Of a DNA stretch of 64,000 bases, positions 56,916-64,000 are shown piece by piece (position 1 is the stretch's first letter; each line of letters opens with the position of its first letter). The DNA is from Lysobacter soli (GTDB lineage: Bacteria; Pseudomonadota; Gammaproteobacteria; Xanthomonadales; Xanthomonadaceae), in assembly GCF_003382285.1 (NCBI RefSeq), contig NZ_QTJR01000006.1, positions 186,001 through 250,000 on the forward strand, in the 5' to 3' direction. The position numbers were made by a program, and so were the translations under genes. The notes beneath the pieces were generated by a model, which saw nothing but the letters and a program-made list of their open reading frames with translations, did no database searches and was not told the DNA's origin.

Positions 56916-59189
56916 ATGACCACACCCTACGGGCAGCAGCTCGCCCCTTCGGCCACGCCGGCGCCTTCCGACGCCGCGCCGCTGACGGCCACCCAGCTGG
57001 CCGATACGGTGCTGCTGCACCAGATCAGCGCCGAGCTGATCAGCCAGGAAGACGGCGGCGTCATCTACCGCAAGCTGGTGGATGCGGCGATGGCGATCAT
57101 GCGTTCGGATTTCGGCAGCCTGCAGGTGCTCGAAACAGGCGCGCACGGGCCGCAGCTTCGGCTGATGGTGGCGCGCGGCTTCCCGGCCGAAGCCGAGCAG
57201 TTCTGGGGCGTCGTGCGCTCCACTTCCACCTGCAGTTCAGGGTCTGCGCTGCGGCTCGGCGAGCGGTTCATGTGCAGCGACGTCACCGCGGATCCTTCCA
57301 CGTCCGAAGAGGATCTCGCGATGTATCGCCGCGTCGGCCTGGTCGCCGTGCAGGCCACGCCGCTGGTCACGCGCGGCGGGCGCCTGCTCGGCATGCTGTC
57401 CACGCACTGGCGCAGCCCGTACCGGCCCACGGCGGACCAGTTCCGCCTGTTCGACATCCTCGTGCGCCAGGCCGCCGACCTGCTCGAACGCAGCCAGACC
57501 GAAGCCGAACTGCGCGAGCGCGAAGCCTGGATGACCGGGCAGAAGGAAGCGATGCAGGCCGCGATGGACGGCGAACCGCTGCCCACCTCGCTGGGCATCC
57601 TCGTGCGGACGGCGACGCACGAGCTCGACGACGGCGTGCGCGCGGCGTTCTATCTCGTCGATCCGGAGGGCAAGCGGCTCAACCACGTCGTCGGCATGGG
57701 CAACGAGTACGCGAAGGAGGTGAGCGGCTTCCTGATCGGCCCGGAATCCCTCGCCTGCGGGCTGGCGGCCTCGACGGGCACGCCGGTGCTGACCTCCGAC
57801 GTGCGCGAGGAGCCGCGCTGGGAGCCGTGGCGGTGGCTGGCGGAACGCTTCGGCTATCGCGCGTGCTGGAGTTTCCCGATCCACACCGCCGCCGGCACGT
57901 TCGTCGGCACGTTCGCGCTGTACTGGCCGGTCCCGTGCGAGGCCACGCCGCGCCACATCGAGCTGGTCGGGCGTCTCACGCAGACCGCCGCGATCATCAT
58001 CTCGCGCGACAGCGAAGCCACCGCGCGCCGGCGCACCGCCGCCGCGTTGCGCGAGAGCGAAGCCGCGCTGCGCGATGCCGCGCGTCGCAAGGACGAATTC
58101 CTCGCGATGCTCGCGCACGAACTGCGCAATCCGATCGCGGCGATCCGCAACGCGAGTTACCTGCTGCTGAACAGCCCCGATGCGGTTTCGACTTCACGCT
58201 GCTCGGCGCTGATCGACCGGCAGGTCACCCTGCTGACGGACCTGGTCAACGACCTGCTCGACGTCTCGCGCATCACGCGCGGGCTGATCACGCTGCGGCA
58301 GGAGCCGTGCGACCTGCAGTCGGTCGCGCACCACGCGCTGGCCAGCCTGCAGCCGATGATCGGCAGCAAGGGGCACGAACTCGAATTGGTCGCGACGGGC
58401 GAGCCGGTGCGCGTCGTCGGCGACCCGGGCCGGCTGGAACAGATCGCCCTCAACCTCATCGGCAATGCCGTCAAATACACCGATCCTGGCGGGCGCATCC
58501 GCGTGGCCGTCGGCGTGGAGGACGGCAACGCCGAACTGCGCGTGAGCGACAACGGCATCGGCATGTCGCGCGAAGTCACCGAGCGCGTGTTCGATCTTTT
58601 CGCGCAGGCCGAGCGCGGACTCGCGCGTTCGCAGGGCGGGCTGGGCGTGGGCCTCACCATCGTCAAGCAGCTGGTCGAGCTGCATGGCGGCACGGTGCGC
58701 GCGCAGAGCGACGGGCCGGGACAGGGGTCGGAATTCATCGTCCGGCTGCCGCTTCGTTCGCGCGACGCGGTCGACGACACCGCGGCGGATGAGCCTTCGC
58801 GCGCCGGTTCGCTCGTCGCGCGGCGCATCCTGGTCGTGGACGACCGCGAAGATTACGCCGACTCGCTGGCGGTGCTGCTGGAGATCCAGGGCGCGCTGGT
58901 GCGCACCGCGCGCGACGGCACCGGCGCGCTGGATCTAATCCATGCGTGGCGGCCGGAGATCGTGCTGCTCGACCTGGGCCTGCCCGACATCGACGGCTTC
59001 GAGGTTGCGCGCCGCGTGCGCCATGCGCCGGGCGGCGATGCGGTGCACCTGATCGCGATCAGCGGCTACGGCCAGCCCGACGACGTGAAGCGCGCGCTCG
59101 AGGCGGGCTTCGATCGCCACTTCATCAAGCCGGTGGAAATCGCGGAGCTGATGCAGTGGCTGCAGGCGTCCTCGCGCGTCTCCACGTAG
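56916..59189 (+). CDS. hybrid sensor histidine kinase (GAF-GAF-HisKA-HATPase-REC)
   Basis: 757 residues. Two GAF-like domains (about 30-185 and 215-370) precede a coiled linker, HisKA with H401 in LAHELRNPIAAI, HATPase_c (LIGNAVKYTDPGG, DNGIGMSRE, GLGVGLTIVKQ) and a REC domain with D686 in VLLDLGLPDIDG. No membrane segment. It shares the kinase and REC halves with the divergent neighbour but lacks PAS domains. ATG 56916 is the first after the promoter region; the frame open upstream is antisense to the neighbour. Confidence 0.93.
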   Translation: MTTPYGQQLAPSATPAPSDAAPLTATQLADTVLLHQISAELISQEDGGVIYRKLVDAAMAIMRSDFGSLQVLETGAHGPQLRLMVARGFPAEAEQFWGVVRSTSTCSSGSALRLGERFMCSDVTADPSTSEEDLAMYRRVGLVAVQATPLVTRGGRLLGMLSTHWRSPYRPTADQFRLFDILVRQAADLLERSQTEAELREREAWMTGQKEAMQAAMDGEPLPTSLGILVRTATHELDDGVRAAFYLVDPEGKRLNHVVGMGNEYAKEVSGFLIGPESLACGLAASTGTPVLTSDVREEPRWEPWRWLAERFGYRACWSFPIHTAAGTFVGTFALYWPVPCEATPRHIELVGRLTQTAAIIISRDSEATARRRTAAALRESEAALRDAARRKDEFLAMLAHELRNPIAAIRNASYLLLNSPDAVSTSRCSALIDRQVTLLTDLVNDLLDVSRITRGLITLRQEPCDLQSVAHHALASLQPMIGSKGHELELVATGEPVRVVGDPGRLEQIALNLIGNAVKYTDPGGRIRVAVGVEDGNAELRVSDNGIGMSREVTERVFDLFAQAERGLARSQGGLGVGLTIVKQLVELHGGTVRAQSDGPGQGSEFIVRLPLRSRDAVDDTAADEPSRAGSLVARRILVVDDREDYADSLAVLLEIQGALVRTARDGTGALDLIHAWRPEIVLLDLGLPDIDGFEVARRVRHAPGGDAVHLIAISGYGQPDDVKRALEAGFDRHFIKPVEIAELMQWLQASSRVST

Positions 59190-59221
59190 GCGCGGCGATC
59201 CGCAACGTCTCAAGTGAAAAC

Positions 59222-59248
59222 GAAAAGCCCCGCTTCCGCGGGGCTTCT
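59222..59248. terminator. intrinsic terminator between hybrid kinase and pilU
   Basis: A 9-bp stem (AAGCCCCGC/GCGGGGCTT) with a TTCC loop, between convergent genes. The left flank is A-rich (GAAAACGAAAAG), which suits the - strand pilU transcript well. Confidence 0.88.
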
Positions 59249-59270
59249 GCGTAGCTCGAAGGACCGGGGA

Positions 59271-60443
59271 TCAGCGGACCTGTGCCAGCTCCACGCCGTC
59301 GAGCCCGGCCGCGAGCGTCTTCGCGTCGCCGCCCTGCGCGAGCTTGATGCGCAGGCGCACTTCGTTCTGCGAGTCGGCGTAGCGCAGCGCGTCCTCGTAG
59401 GAAATCTCGCCGGCCTGGTACAGCTCGAACAGCGCCTGGTCGAAGGTCTTCATGCCCAGCTGCACGGATTCCTTCATCACTTCCTTGAGCTTGTGGATCT
59501 CGCCATCGCGGATGTAGTCCTGCACCAGCGGCGTGCCCAGCAGGATTTCCATCGCCACGCGGCGGCCCTTGCCGTCCGGCGTCGGGATCAGCTGCTGCGC
59601 GACCACGCCCTTCAGGTTCAGGGACAAGTCCATCAGCAGCTGCTGGCGGCGGTCTTCCGGGAAGAAGTTGATGATGCGGTCCATCGCCTGGTTGGCGTTG
59701 TTGGCGTGCAGCGTGCACAGCACCAGGTGGCCGGTTTCGGCGAAGGCGATGGCGTGGTCCATGCCTTCGCGCGTGCGCACCTCGCCGATCATGATCACGT
59801 CCGGCGCCTGGCGCAGCGTGTTCTTCAGCGCCGCTTCCCAGCTGTCGGTGTCGATGCCCACTTCGCGCTGCGTGATGATGCAGCCCTCGTGCTTGTGCAC
59901 GAATTCGATCGGGTCCTCGATGGTGATGATGTGGCCGGTCGAGTTGAGGTTGCGGTAGCCGATCATCGCCGCGAGCGAGGTGGACTTACCCGTGCCCGTC
60001 GCGCCGACGAAGATGATGATGCCGCGCTTGGTCATCGCCAGCGTCTTGATCACCGGCGGGAGGTTCAGTTCTTCCACCGTCGGGATCTTCGTCTCGATGC
60101 GACGAAGCACCATGCCGACCTGGTTGCGCTGGTAGAAACAGCTCACGCGGAAGCGGCCGACGCCGGCGACGCCGATGGCGAAGTTGCACTCGTGCGTCTT
60201 CTCGAATTCCTCGCGCTGCTGCGGATTCATCACGTTCAGCACCATGTCGCGCGACTGCTGCGGCGTCAGGGCGTTGGGCGTGATCGGCGCGATCTTGCCG
60301 TGCACCTTCATCGACGGCGGCATGCCGGCGGTGATGAACAGGTCCGACGCCTTCTGGTGCGCCATCAGCTTCAGGAACGAGGTGAAGTCGATGGCGCCGG
60401 AGGCGTTCGTGGCGGGCGTGGTGCCGGTGGTGTTGGTGCTCAT
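59271..60443 (-). CDS. pilU: type IV pilus retraction ATPase PilU
   Basis: 390 residues. Walker A GATGTGKST (147-155), Asp box TIEDPIEFVH, Walker B VIMIGEVRTRE and the His box ETGHLVLCTLHANN are intact. The N-terminal 20 residues are Thr/Ala-rich. PilU supports PilT in pilus retraction. It lies 129 bp after pilT on the same strand, the usual pilTU order. Confidence 0.95.
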   Translation of the reverse strand: MSTNTTGTTPATNASGAIDFTSFLKLMAHQKASDLFITAGMPPSMKVHGKIAPITPNALTPQQSRDMVLNVMNPQQREEFEKTHECNFAIGVAGVGRFRVSCFYQRNQVGMVLRRIETKIPTVEELNLPPVIKTLAMTKRGIIIFVGATGTGKSTSLAAMIGYRNLNSTGHIITIEDPIEFVHKHEGCIITQREVGIDTDSWEAALKNTLRQAPDVIMIGEVRTREGMDHAIAFAETGHLVLCTLHANNANQAMDRIINFFPEDRRQQLLMDLSLNLKGVVAQQLIPTPDGKGRRVAMEILLGTPLVQDYIRDGEIHKLKEVMKESVQLGMKTFDQALFELYQAGEISYEDALRYADSQNEVRLRIKLAQGGDAKTLAAGLDGVELAQVR

Positions 60444-60572
60444 GCGTTTTTCCCCTTGGCCGCGACCGGCGATCTGGCCTGCGGGATTGGCTGGAGCGAC
60501 CGCCCCTGCGTCCCGACCCGATCCCGCTCCGCGGTTTTACGAATCCCGAATCCCGATTCCCCAATCCCGGAA
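60444..60572. other. pilT-pilU intergenic region with short AATCCCG repeats
   Basis: Between 60541 and 60571 the sequence carries four close copies of the 7-mer AATCCCG/ATTCCCC (AATCCCGAATCCCGATTCCC and on). It has no clear terminator. Such GGGAATCGGGAATCG tracts recur in xanthomonad spacers. Confidence 0.6.
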
Positions 60573-61610
60573 TTACTCGAACAACCGCTTGTCCTTCGCA
60601 TATTCCTTCGCCTGCGGACGCAGGATCAGGCCGCGCTTGACGAGGTCCTGCAGGTGCTGGTCGAGCGTCATCATTCCGTAGTTCTGGCCGGTCTGGATCG
60701 CCGAGTACATCTGCGCGACCTTGTCCTCGCGGATCAGGTTACGGATGGCCGGGATGCCGACCATGATTTCCCACGCCGCGGTACGACCGCCGCCGACCTT
60801 CTTCAGCAGCGACTGCGAGATCACCGCGCGCAGCGATTCGGACAGCATCGAGCGCACCATCGGCTTCTCGCCGGCGGGGAACACGTCGATGATTCGGTCC
60901 ACGGTCTTGGCCGCCGACGAGGTGTGCAGCGTGCCGAACACCAGGTGGCCGGTTTCCGCGGCGGTCAGCGCCAGGCGGATGGTTTCCAGGTCGCGCAACT
61001 CGCCGACGAGGATGTAGTCGGGGTCTTCGCGCAGCGCCGAACGCAGCGCCTCGTTGAAGCCGTGCGTGTCGCGGTGCACCTCGCGCTGGTTGATCAGGCA
61101 CTTCTGCGAGGTGTGCACGAATTCGATCGGATCCTCGACGGAGAGGATGTGGCCGTATTCGTTCTTGTTGATGTGGTCGATCATCGCCGCGAGCGTGGTC
61201 GACTTGCCCGAGCCGGTCGGACCGGTCACCAGGATCAGGCCCTGCGGCTGCTGGATCAGCTCGCGGAAGATCGGCGGGCAACCCAGATCGTCGAGCGTGA
61301 GCACTTCCGACGGAATCGTACGGAACACCGCGCCGGCGCCGCGGTTCTGGTTGAACGCGTTGACGCGGAAGCGCGCCAGGCCGGGAATCTCGAACGAGAA
61401 GTCGACTTCGAGGAATTCCTCGTAATCGCGGCGCTGCTTGTCCGACATGATGTCGTACACCAGCGCGTGGACCTGCTTGTGGTCCAAGGCCGGGATGTTG
61501 ATGCGGCGAACGTCGCCGTCCACGCGGATCATCGGCGGCAGGCCGGCGGACAGGTGCAGGTCGGATGCTTTGTTCTTGACCGAGAACGCCAGAAGTTCGG
61601 CGATATCCAT
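60573..61610 (-). CDS. pilT: type IV pilus retraction ATPase PilT
   Basis: 345 residues, the standard PilT length. Walker A GPTGSGKST (130-138), Asp box SVEDPIEFVH, Walker B YILVGELRDLE and the AIRNLIRE C-terminal retraction motif are present. It powers pilus retraction for twitching and DNA uptake. Divergent from yggS, a common arrangement. Confidence 0.96.
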   Translation of the reverse strand: MDIAELLAFSVKNKASDLHLSAGLPPMIRVDGDVRRINIPALDHKQVHALVYDIMSDKQRRDYEEFLEVDFSFEIPGLARFRVNAFNQNRGAGAVFRTIPSEVLTLDDLGCPPIFRELIQQPQGLILVTGPTGSGKSTTLAAMIDHINKNEYGHILSVEDPIEFVHTSQKCLINQREVHRDTHGFNEALRSALREDPDYILVGELRDLETIRLALTAAETGHLVFGTLHTSSAAKTVDRIIDVFPAGEKPMVRSMLSESLRAVISQSLLKKVGGGRTAAWEIMVGIPAIRNLIREDKVAQMYSAIQTGQNYGMMTLDQHLQDLVKRGLILRPQAKEYAKDKRLFE

Positions 61611-61720
61611 TCGTGCTCCCCTGCACAGCTGGAATGAAACGGTGGTACGGAATTTCCCCTGACGGCAGTATAGCCCTGCCCCCTTGCCCCATTTCCAGCA
61701 CTTTTGTCAGGAACTGAGAC
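61611..61720. promoter_or_regulatory. divergent pilT/yggS promoter region
   Basis: 110 bp between divergent starts. On the + strand TATAGC (61671-61676) and TTGTCAGG near yggS are the only AT-richer parts. Promoters are inferred from layout only. Confidence 0.3.
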
Positions 61721-62404
61721 GTGCGCGCGCGCGCCCTGAAGGACATTACGCTCCAGCTTCAAAACGCGGCCGCCTCCGCCGGCAGGCCAGGCCCGCGCCT
61801 GCTCGCAGTCAGCAAGACCCAGGATGCGACCGCCGTCGCGGAACTGGCCGATGCCGGCCAGCGCGCCTTCGGCGAGAACTACGTCCAGGAGGCGGCCGGC
61901 AAGGCCGCCAAACTCGCCGGCCGCGGGCTGGAATGGCACCTCATCGGTCACCTGCAGTCGAACAAGGCCCCGGTCGCCGCGGCCCTGTTCGACTGGGTCC
62001 AGACGGTCGACCGCCCCAAGCTCGTGGAGGCGCTGGCGCGCCACCGCCCCGCCGATCGCCCGCCGCTGAACGTGCTGATCCAGGTGAACATCGACGACGA
62101 GGCCAGCAAGCACGGCTGCCAGCCCGACGACGTCCCCGCCCTCGCGCGGACCATCGCCGCCGAGCCGCGACTGTGCCTGCGTGGGCTGATGGCGATCCCG
62201 ACCCCGCATCCGGATCCGGAACGTCGCCGCGACGCCTTCCGCCGAACGCACGCGCTGTTCGACGCGCTGCGCGCCGGATATCCGACCGTCGACACGCTGT
62301 CGATGGGCATGAGCGACGACTACGCCATCGCGATCGCCGAAGGGGCGACGATGGTGCGCATCGGCACCGCACTGTTCGGGGCGCGGCCGCCGAAAGGCGC
62401 GTAG
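61721..62404 (+). CDS. yggS: YggS/PROSC-family PLP homeostasis protein
   Basis: 227 residues of alanine-racemase N-terminal fold. K32 in LLAVSKTQ binds PLP; FGENYVQEA, WHLIGHLQSNK and LSMGMSDDYAIAIAEGATMVRIGTALFG are the family signatures. It keeps free PLP in balance and has no known enzyme activity. GTG start at 61721. proC follows after 36 bp, and the two enzymes are linked in most proteobacteria. Confidence 0.95.
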   Translation: MRARALKDITLQLQNAAASAGRPGPRLLAVSKTQDATAVAELADAGQRAFGENYVQEAAGKAAKLAGRGLEWHLIGHLQSNKAPVAAALFDWVQTVDRPKLVEALARHRPADRPPLNVLIQVNIDDEASKHGCQPDDVPALARTIAAEPRLCLRGLMAIPTPHPDPERRRDAFRRTHALFDALRAGYPTVDTLSMGMSDDYAIAIAEGATMVRIGTALFGARPPKGA

Positions 62405-62440
62405 CACGGGCGGCGTCGGTCGCGTTGGTATCCTCCCGGC

Positions 62441-63277
62441 ATGAACGATTCCGCTCCCCGCACCCCGACCGTCGCCTTCATCGGCGGCGGCAACATGGCC
62501 CGCAGCCTGATCGGCGGCCTCGTCGCACGCGGCCGCCCGGCGGGCGCCATCCGCGTCGCCGAGCCCGTCGCCGCCCTGCGCGATGCCCTGCAGACCGACT
62601 TCGGCGTGACCTGCGCCGAGCACGCCACGTCCGCGGCCGAGGGCGCGGACGTCTGGGTGCTCGCGGTGAAGCCGCAGGTCATGCGCGAGGTCTGCGCGGC
62701 CCTTGCTCCGCTGGCGCAGGCGCATCGCCCGGTGGTGGTGTCGATCGCCGCCGGCATCACCACCGCGCAGCTCGAGCGCTGGCTCGGCGGCGACCTCCCC
62801 ATCGTGCGCGCGATGCCGAACACGCCCGCGCTGCTCGGCGCCGGCATCACCGGCCTGTTCGCCAACGCGCGCACGAACGATGCCCAACGCGCCGAGGCGG
62901 ATGCGCTGCTCGATGCCGTCGGACCCACGGTCTGGATCGACGACGAAGCGACGATGGACGCGGTGACCGCCGTTTCCGGCAGCGGCCCGGCCTACGTGTT
63001 CCTGCTCGCCGAGGCGATGCAGGCCGCGGGCATCGCACAGGGCCTGCCCGCCGATGCCGCGCGGGCGCTGGTCCGGCAGACGCTGCTCGGCGCCGCGACG
63101 ATGCTGGTGAAGCAGGACGAACCCGCCGACGTGCTGCGCACGCGGGTGACGTCCCCCGGCGGCACCACGCAGGCGGCGATCGAAACCTTCGAGGCGGGCG
63201 GCTTCCGCGAACTGGTCGACCGCGCCATCGCGGCGGCGACCGAACGCGGCCGCCAGCTGTCCGCCGCCAACGACTGA
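62441..63277 (+). CDS. proC: pyrroline-5-carboxylate reductase
   Basis: 278 residues. The N-terminal Rossmann motif is FIGGGNMARSLIGGLVARG; VRAMPNTPALLGAGITGL and the C-terminal LVRQTLLGAATMLVKQDEPADVLRTRVTSPGGTTQAAIETFE signature are complete. It makes proline from pyrroline-5-carboxylate with NAD(P)H. Confidence 0.96.
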   Translation: MNDSAPRTPTVAFIGGGNMARSLIGGLVARGRPAGAIRVAEPVAALRDALQTDFGVTCAEHATSAAEGADVWVLAVKPQVMREVCAALAPLAQAHRPVVVSIAAGITTAQLERWLGGDLPIVRAMPNTPALLGAGITGLFANARTNDAQRAEADALLDAVGPTVWIDDEATMDAVTAVSGSGPAYVFLLAEAMQAAGIAQGLPADAARALVRQTLLGAATMLVKQDEPADVLRTRVTSPGGTTQAAIETFEAGGFRELVDRAIAAATERGRQLSAAND

Positions 63278-63289
63278 CCGGAGCGAACC

Positions 63290-63802
63290 ATGCACGTTCC
63301 CAGCCCGCGCCACGCCTTCGCCGCGTCCCTGCTGTCCGTCGCGCTCACTGCCTGCGGCGGAAGCGCGCCGCCTGGGCCTCCCTCGGCGCCCGCGAGCGCA
63401 TCGGCGTCGCAGGAAGCGGTCAGCCGCATCGGCGATGTCACGATCCGCGCGTCCGCGATTCCCACCTCGACCTTGAGCGAACCGGTCGCGCGCCAGTACG
63501 GCATCGCGCGCAACGACGACACGGTGATGCTGCTCATCGGCGTGCGGCAGGGCGAAGGCGCGCAGGAAACCGCGCTTCCGGCGCGGATCGTCGCTACCGC
63601 GAGCGACCTGCGCGGCCGCAAGCACGTCATCGACATGCGCGAACTGCGCAGCGGCGATCCCGGATCGCCGCAGGCGCTGCTCGATTACGTCGGCACCGTC
63701 GAGGTATCCCCGCCGGACACGCTGCGCTTCGACGTGCAGATCGTCCGCGAGAACGGCGCGACGTCGCAGATGCAGTTCAGTCGGGATTTCTATCCGCGCT
63801 GA
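63290..63802 (+). CDS. DUF4426 lipoprotein
   Basis: 170 residues. The signal ends in LTAC (lipid Cys C22), followed by a Gly/Pro/Ser/Ala linker and a beta-rich DUF4426 domain (VSRIGDVTIRASAIPTSTLSEPVARQYGIARNDDTVMLLIGVRQGEG; DTLRFDVQIVRENG; FSRDFYPR). Function unknown. It follows proC after 12 bp and keeps that place in many gammaproteobacteria. The 3' end overlaps the convergent partial gene by 26 bp. Confidence 0.88.
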   Translation: MHVPSPRHAFAASLLSVALTACGGSAPPGPPSAPASASASQEAVSRIGDVTIRASAIPTSTLSEPVARQYGIARNDDTVMLLIGVRQGEGAQETALPARIVATASDLRGRKHVIDMRELRSGDPGSPQALLDYVGTVEVSPPDTLRFDVQIVRENGATSQMQFSRDFYPR

Positions 63803-63998
63803 CGAAGGTGGTTTCCTCCTGCGGGGTCAGCACGAGCGTGCCGCGCAGGATCACGCCGTCGCCGAAAGGGATCGGGGTTCCCGACTCGAACGCCTGCCGC
63901 GCCCCTTCCTCGTCCAGGAATGAGACATGCACGCCGACGGATTCTCCAACGCCGATCGTGTCGAGATCGGCGGCGATTGCGAAGCCGTACCAGACTCC
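63777..63998 (-). CDS. unidentified protein, C-terminal part (continues past window end)
   Basis: An open - strand frame enters from the window edge and ends at 63777. The 73 visible residues begin GVWYGFAIAADLDTIGVGES and end in FVSADRNPD; GTPIPFGDGVILRGTLVL suggests a beta-rich C-terminal domain. Codon use looks genuine (G/C at third positions). I do not recognise the family. Confidence 0.6.
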   Translation of the reverse strand, partial: GVWYGFAIAADLDTIGVGESVGVHVSFLDEEGARQAFESGTPIPFGDGVILRGTLVLTPQEETTFVSADRNPD

Positions 63999-64000
63999 GC

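Noticed and set aside
59214-61637. 807-residue + strand frame
   Set aside because: Antisense to pilU and pilT.
61529-63625. 698-residue - strand frame
   Set aside because: Antisense to yggS, proC and part of the DUF4426 gene.

Overview
The window is GC-rich chromosomal DNA from a gammaproteobacterium of the Xanthomonadaceae/Lysobacteraceae (Lysobacter, Luteimonas or Xanthomonas-like). This assignment is inferred from strong G/C bias at third codon positions, the gene order kdsD-kdsC-lptCAB-rpoN-hpf-ptsN-hprK-rapZ-EIIA(Man)-HPr-EI-mgtE, a fused CysNC, and dispersed palindromic repeats of the type seen in these genomes. I see no phage, insertion sequence, CRISPR array, rRNA or tRNA.

Layout. 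0-0.84 kb: end of a GNAT acetyltransferase and a small Rieske protein. 0.87-8.9 kb: a Fur-box-preceded iron cluster on the + strand, with a TonB-dependent siderophore receptor, a PiuC/YbiX dioxygenase, a PepSY membrane protein, secreted DUF2271 and DUF4198 proteins, an ApbE flavin transferase and a membrane-anchored diflavin reductase. It reads as a putative chain that moves electrons from cytoplasmic NADPH to a flavinylated periplasmic protein for ferric-siderophore reduction. 8.9-12.3 kb: HutD, a ComEA-like DNA-binding protein, an M20 peptidase and a YeaQ-type protein. 12.4-24.3 kb: an almost complete assimilatory sulfate reduction locus (cysD-cysNC divergent from cysJIH; cysB divergent from cysG-cysK). 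24.5-26.2 kb: amgK-murU, cell-wall sugar recycling. 26.5-32.9 kb: hda, an AI-2E-type permease and a DUF2066 protein, divergent from purM-purN and two tandem DUF3108 proteins.

33-48 kb is an envelope and PTS-regulation block. An EF-hand protein, murA and ibaG lie on the - strand. Divergent from them runs a long + strand series: kdsD, kdsC, lptC, lptA, lptB, rpoN, hpf, ptsN, hprK, rapZ, then two small secreted proteins, then EIIA(Man), HPr, enzyme I and mgtE. The PTS genes lack any sugar permease here and look regulatory. 48-53.8 kb: a lipoprotein hydrolase, yqgE-ruvX-pyrB (- strand), an M49-like metallopeptidase lipoprotein and tag. 53.8-59.2 kb: two large, divergently transcribed hybrid histidine kinases. 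59.3-64 kb: pilT-pilU (- strand), yggS-proC, a DUF4426 lipoprotein, and the end of an unidentified - strand gene.

Most of the window is conserved housekeeping. The most interesting stretch is the 1-9 kb iron/flavin cluster: the DUF2271 protein carries a motif like an ApbE flavinylation site, and the adjacent ApbE cannot have a signal peptide. Other points are an M49-like peptidase with a shortened zinc motif and composite palindromic repeats with the same order in two convergent intergenic regions.
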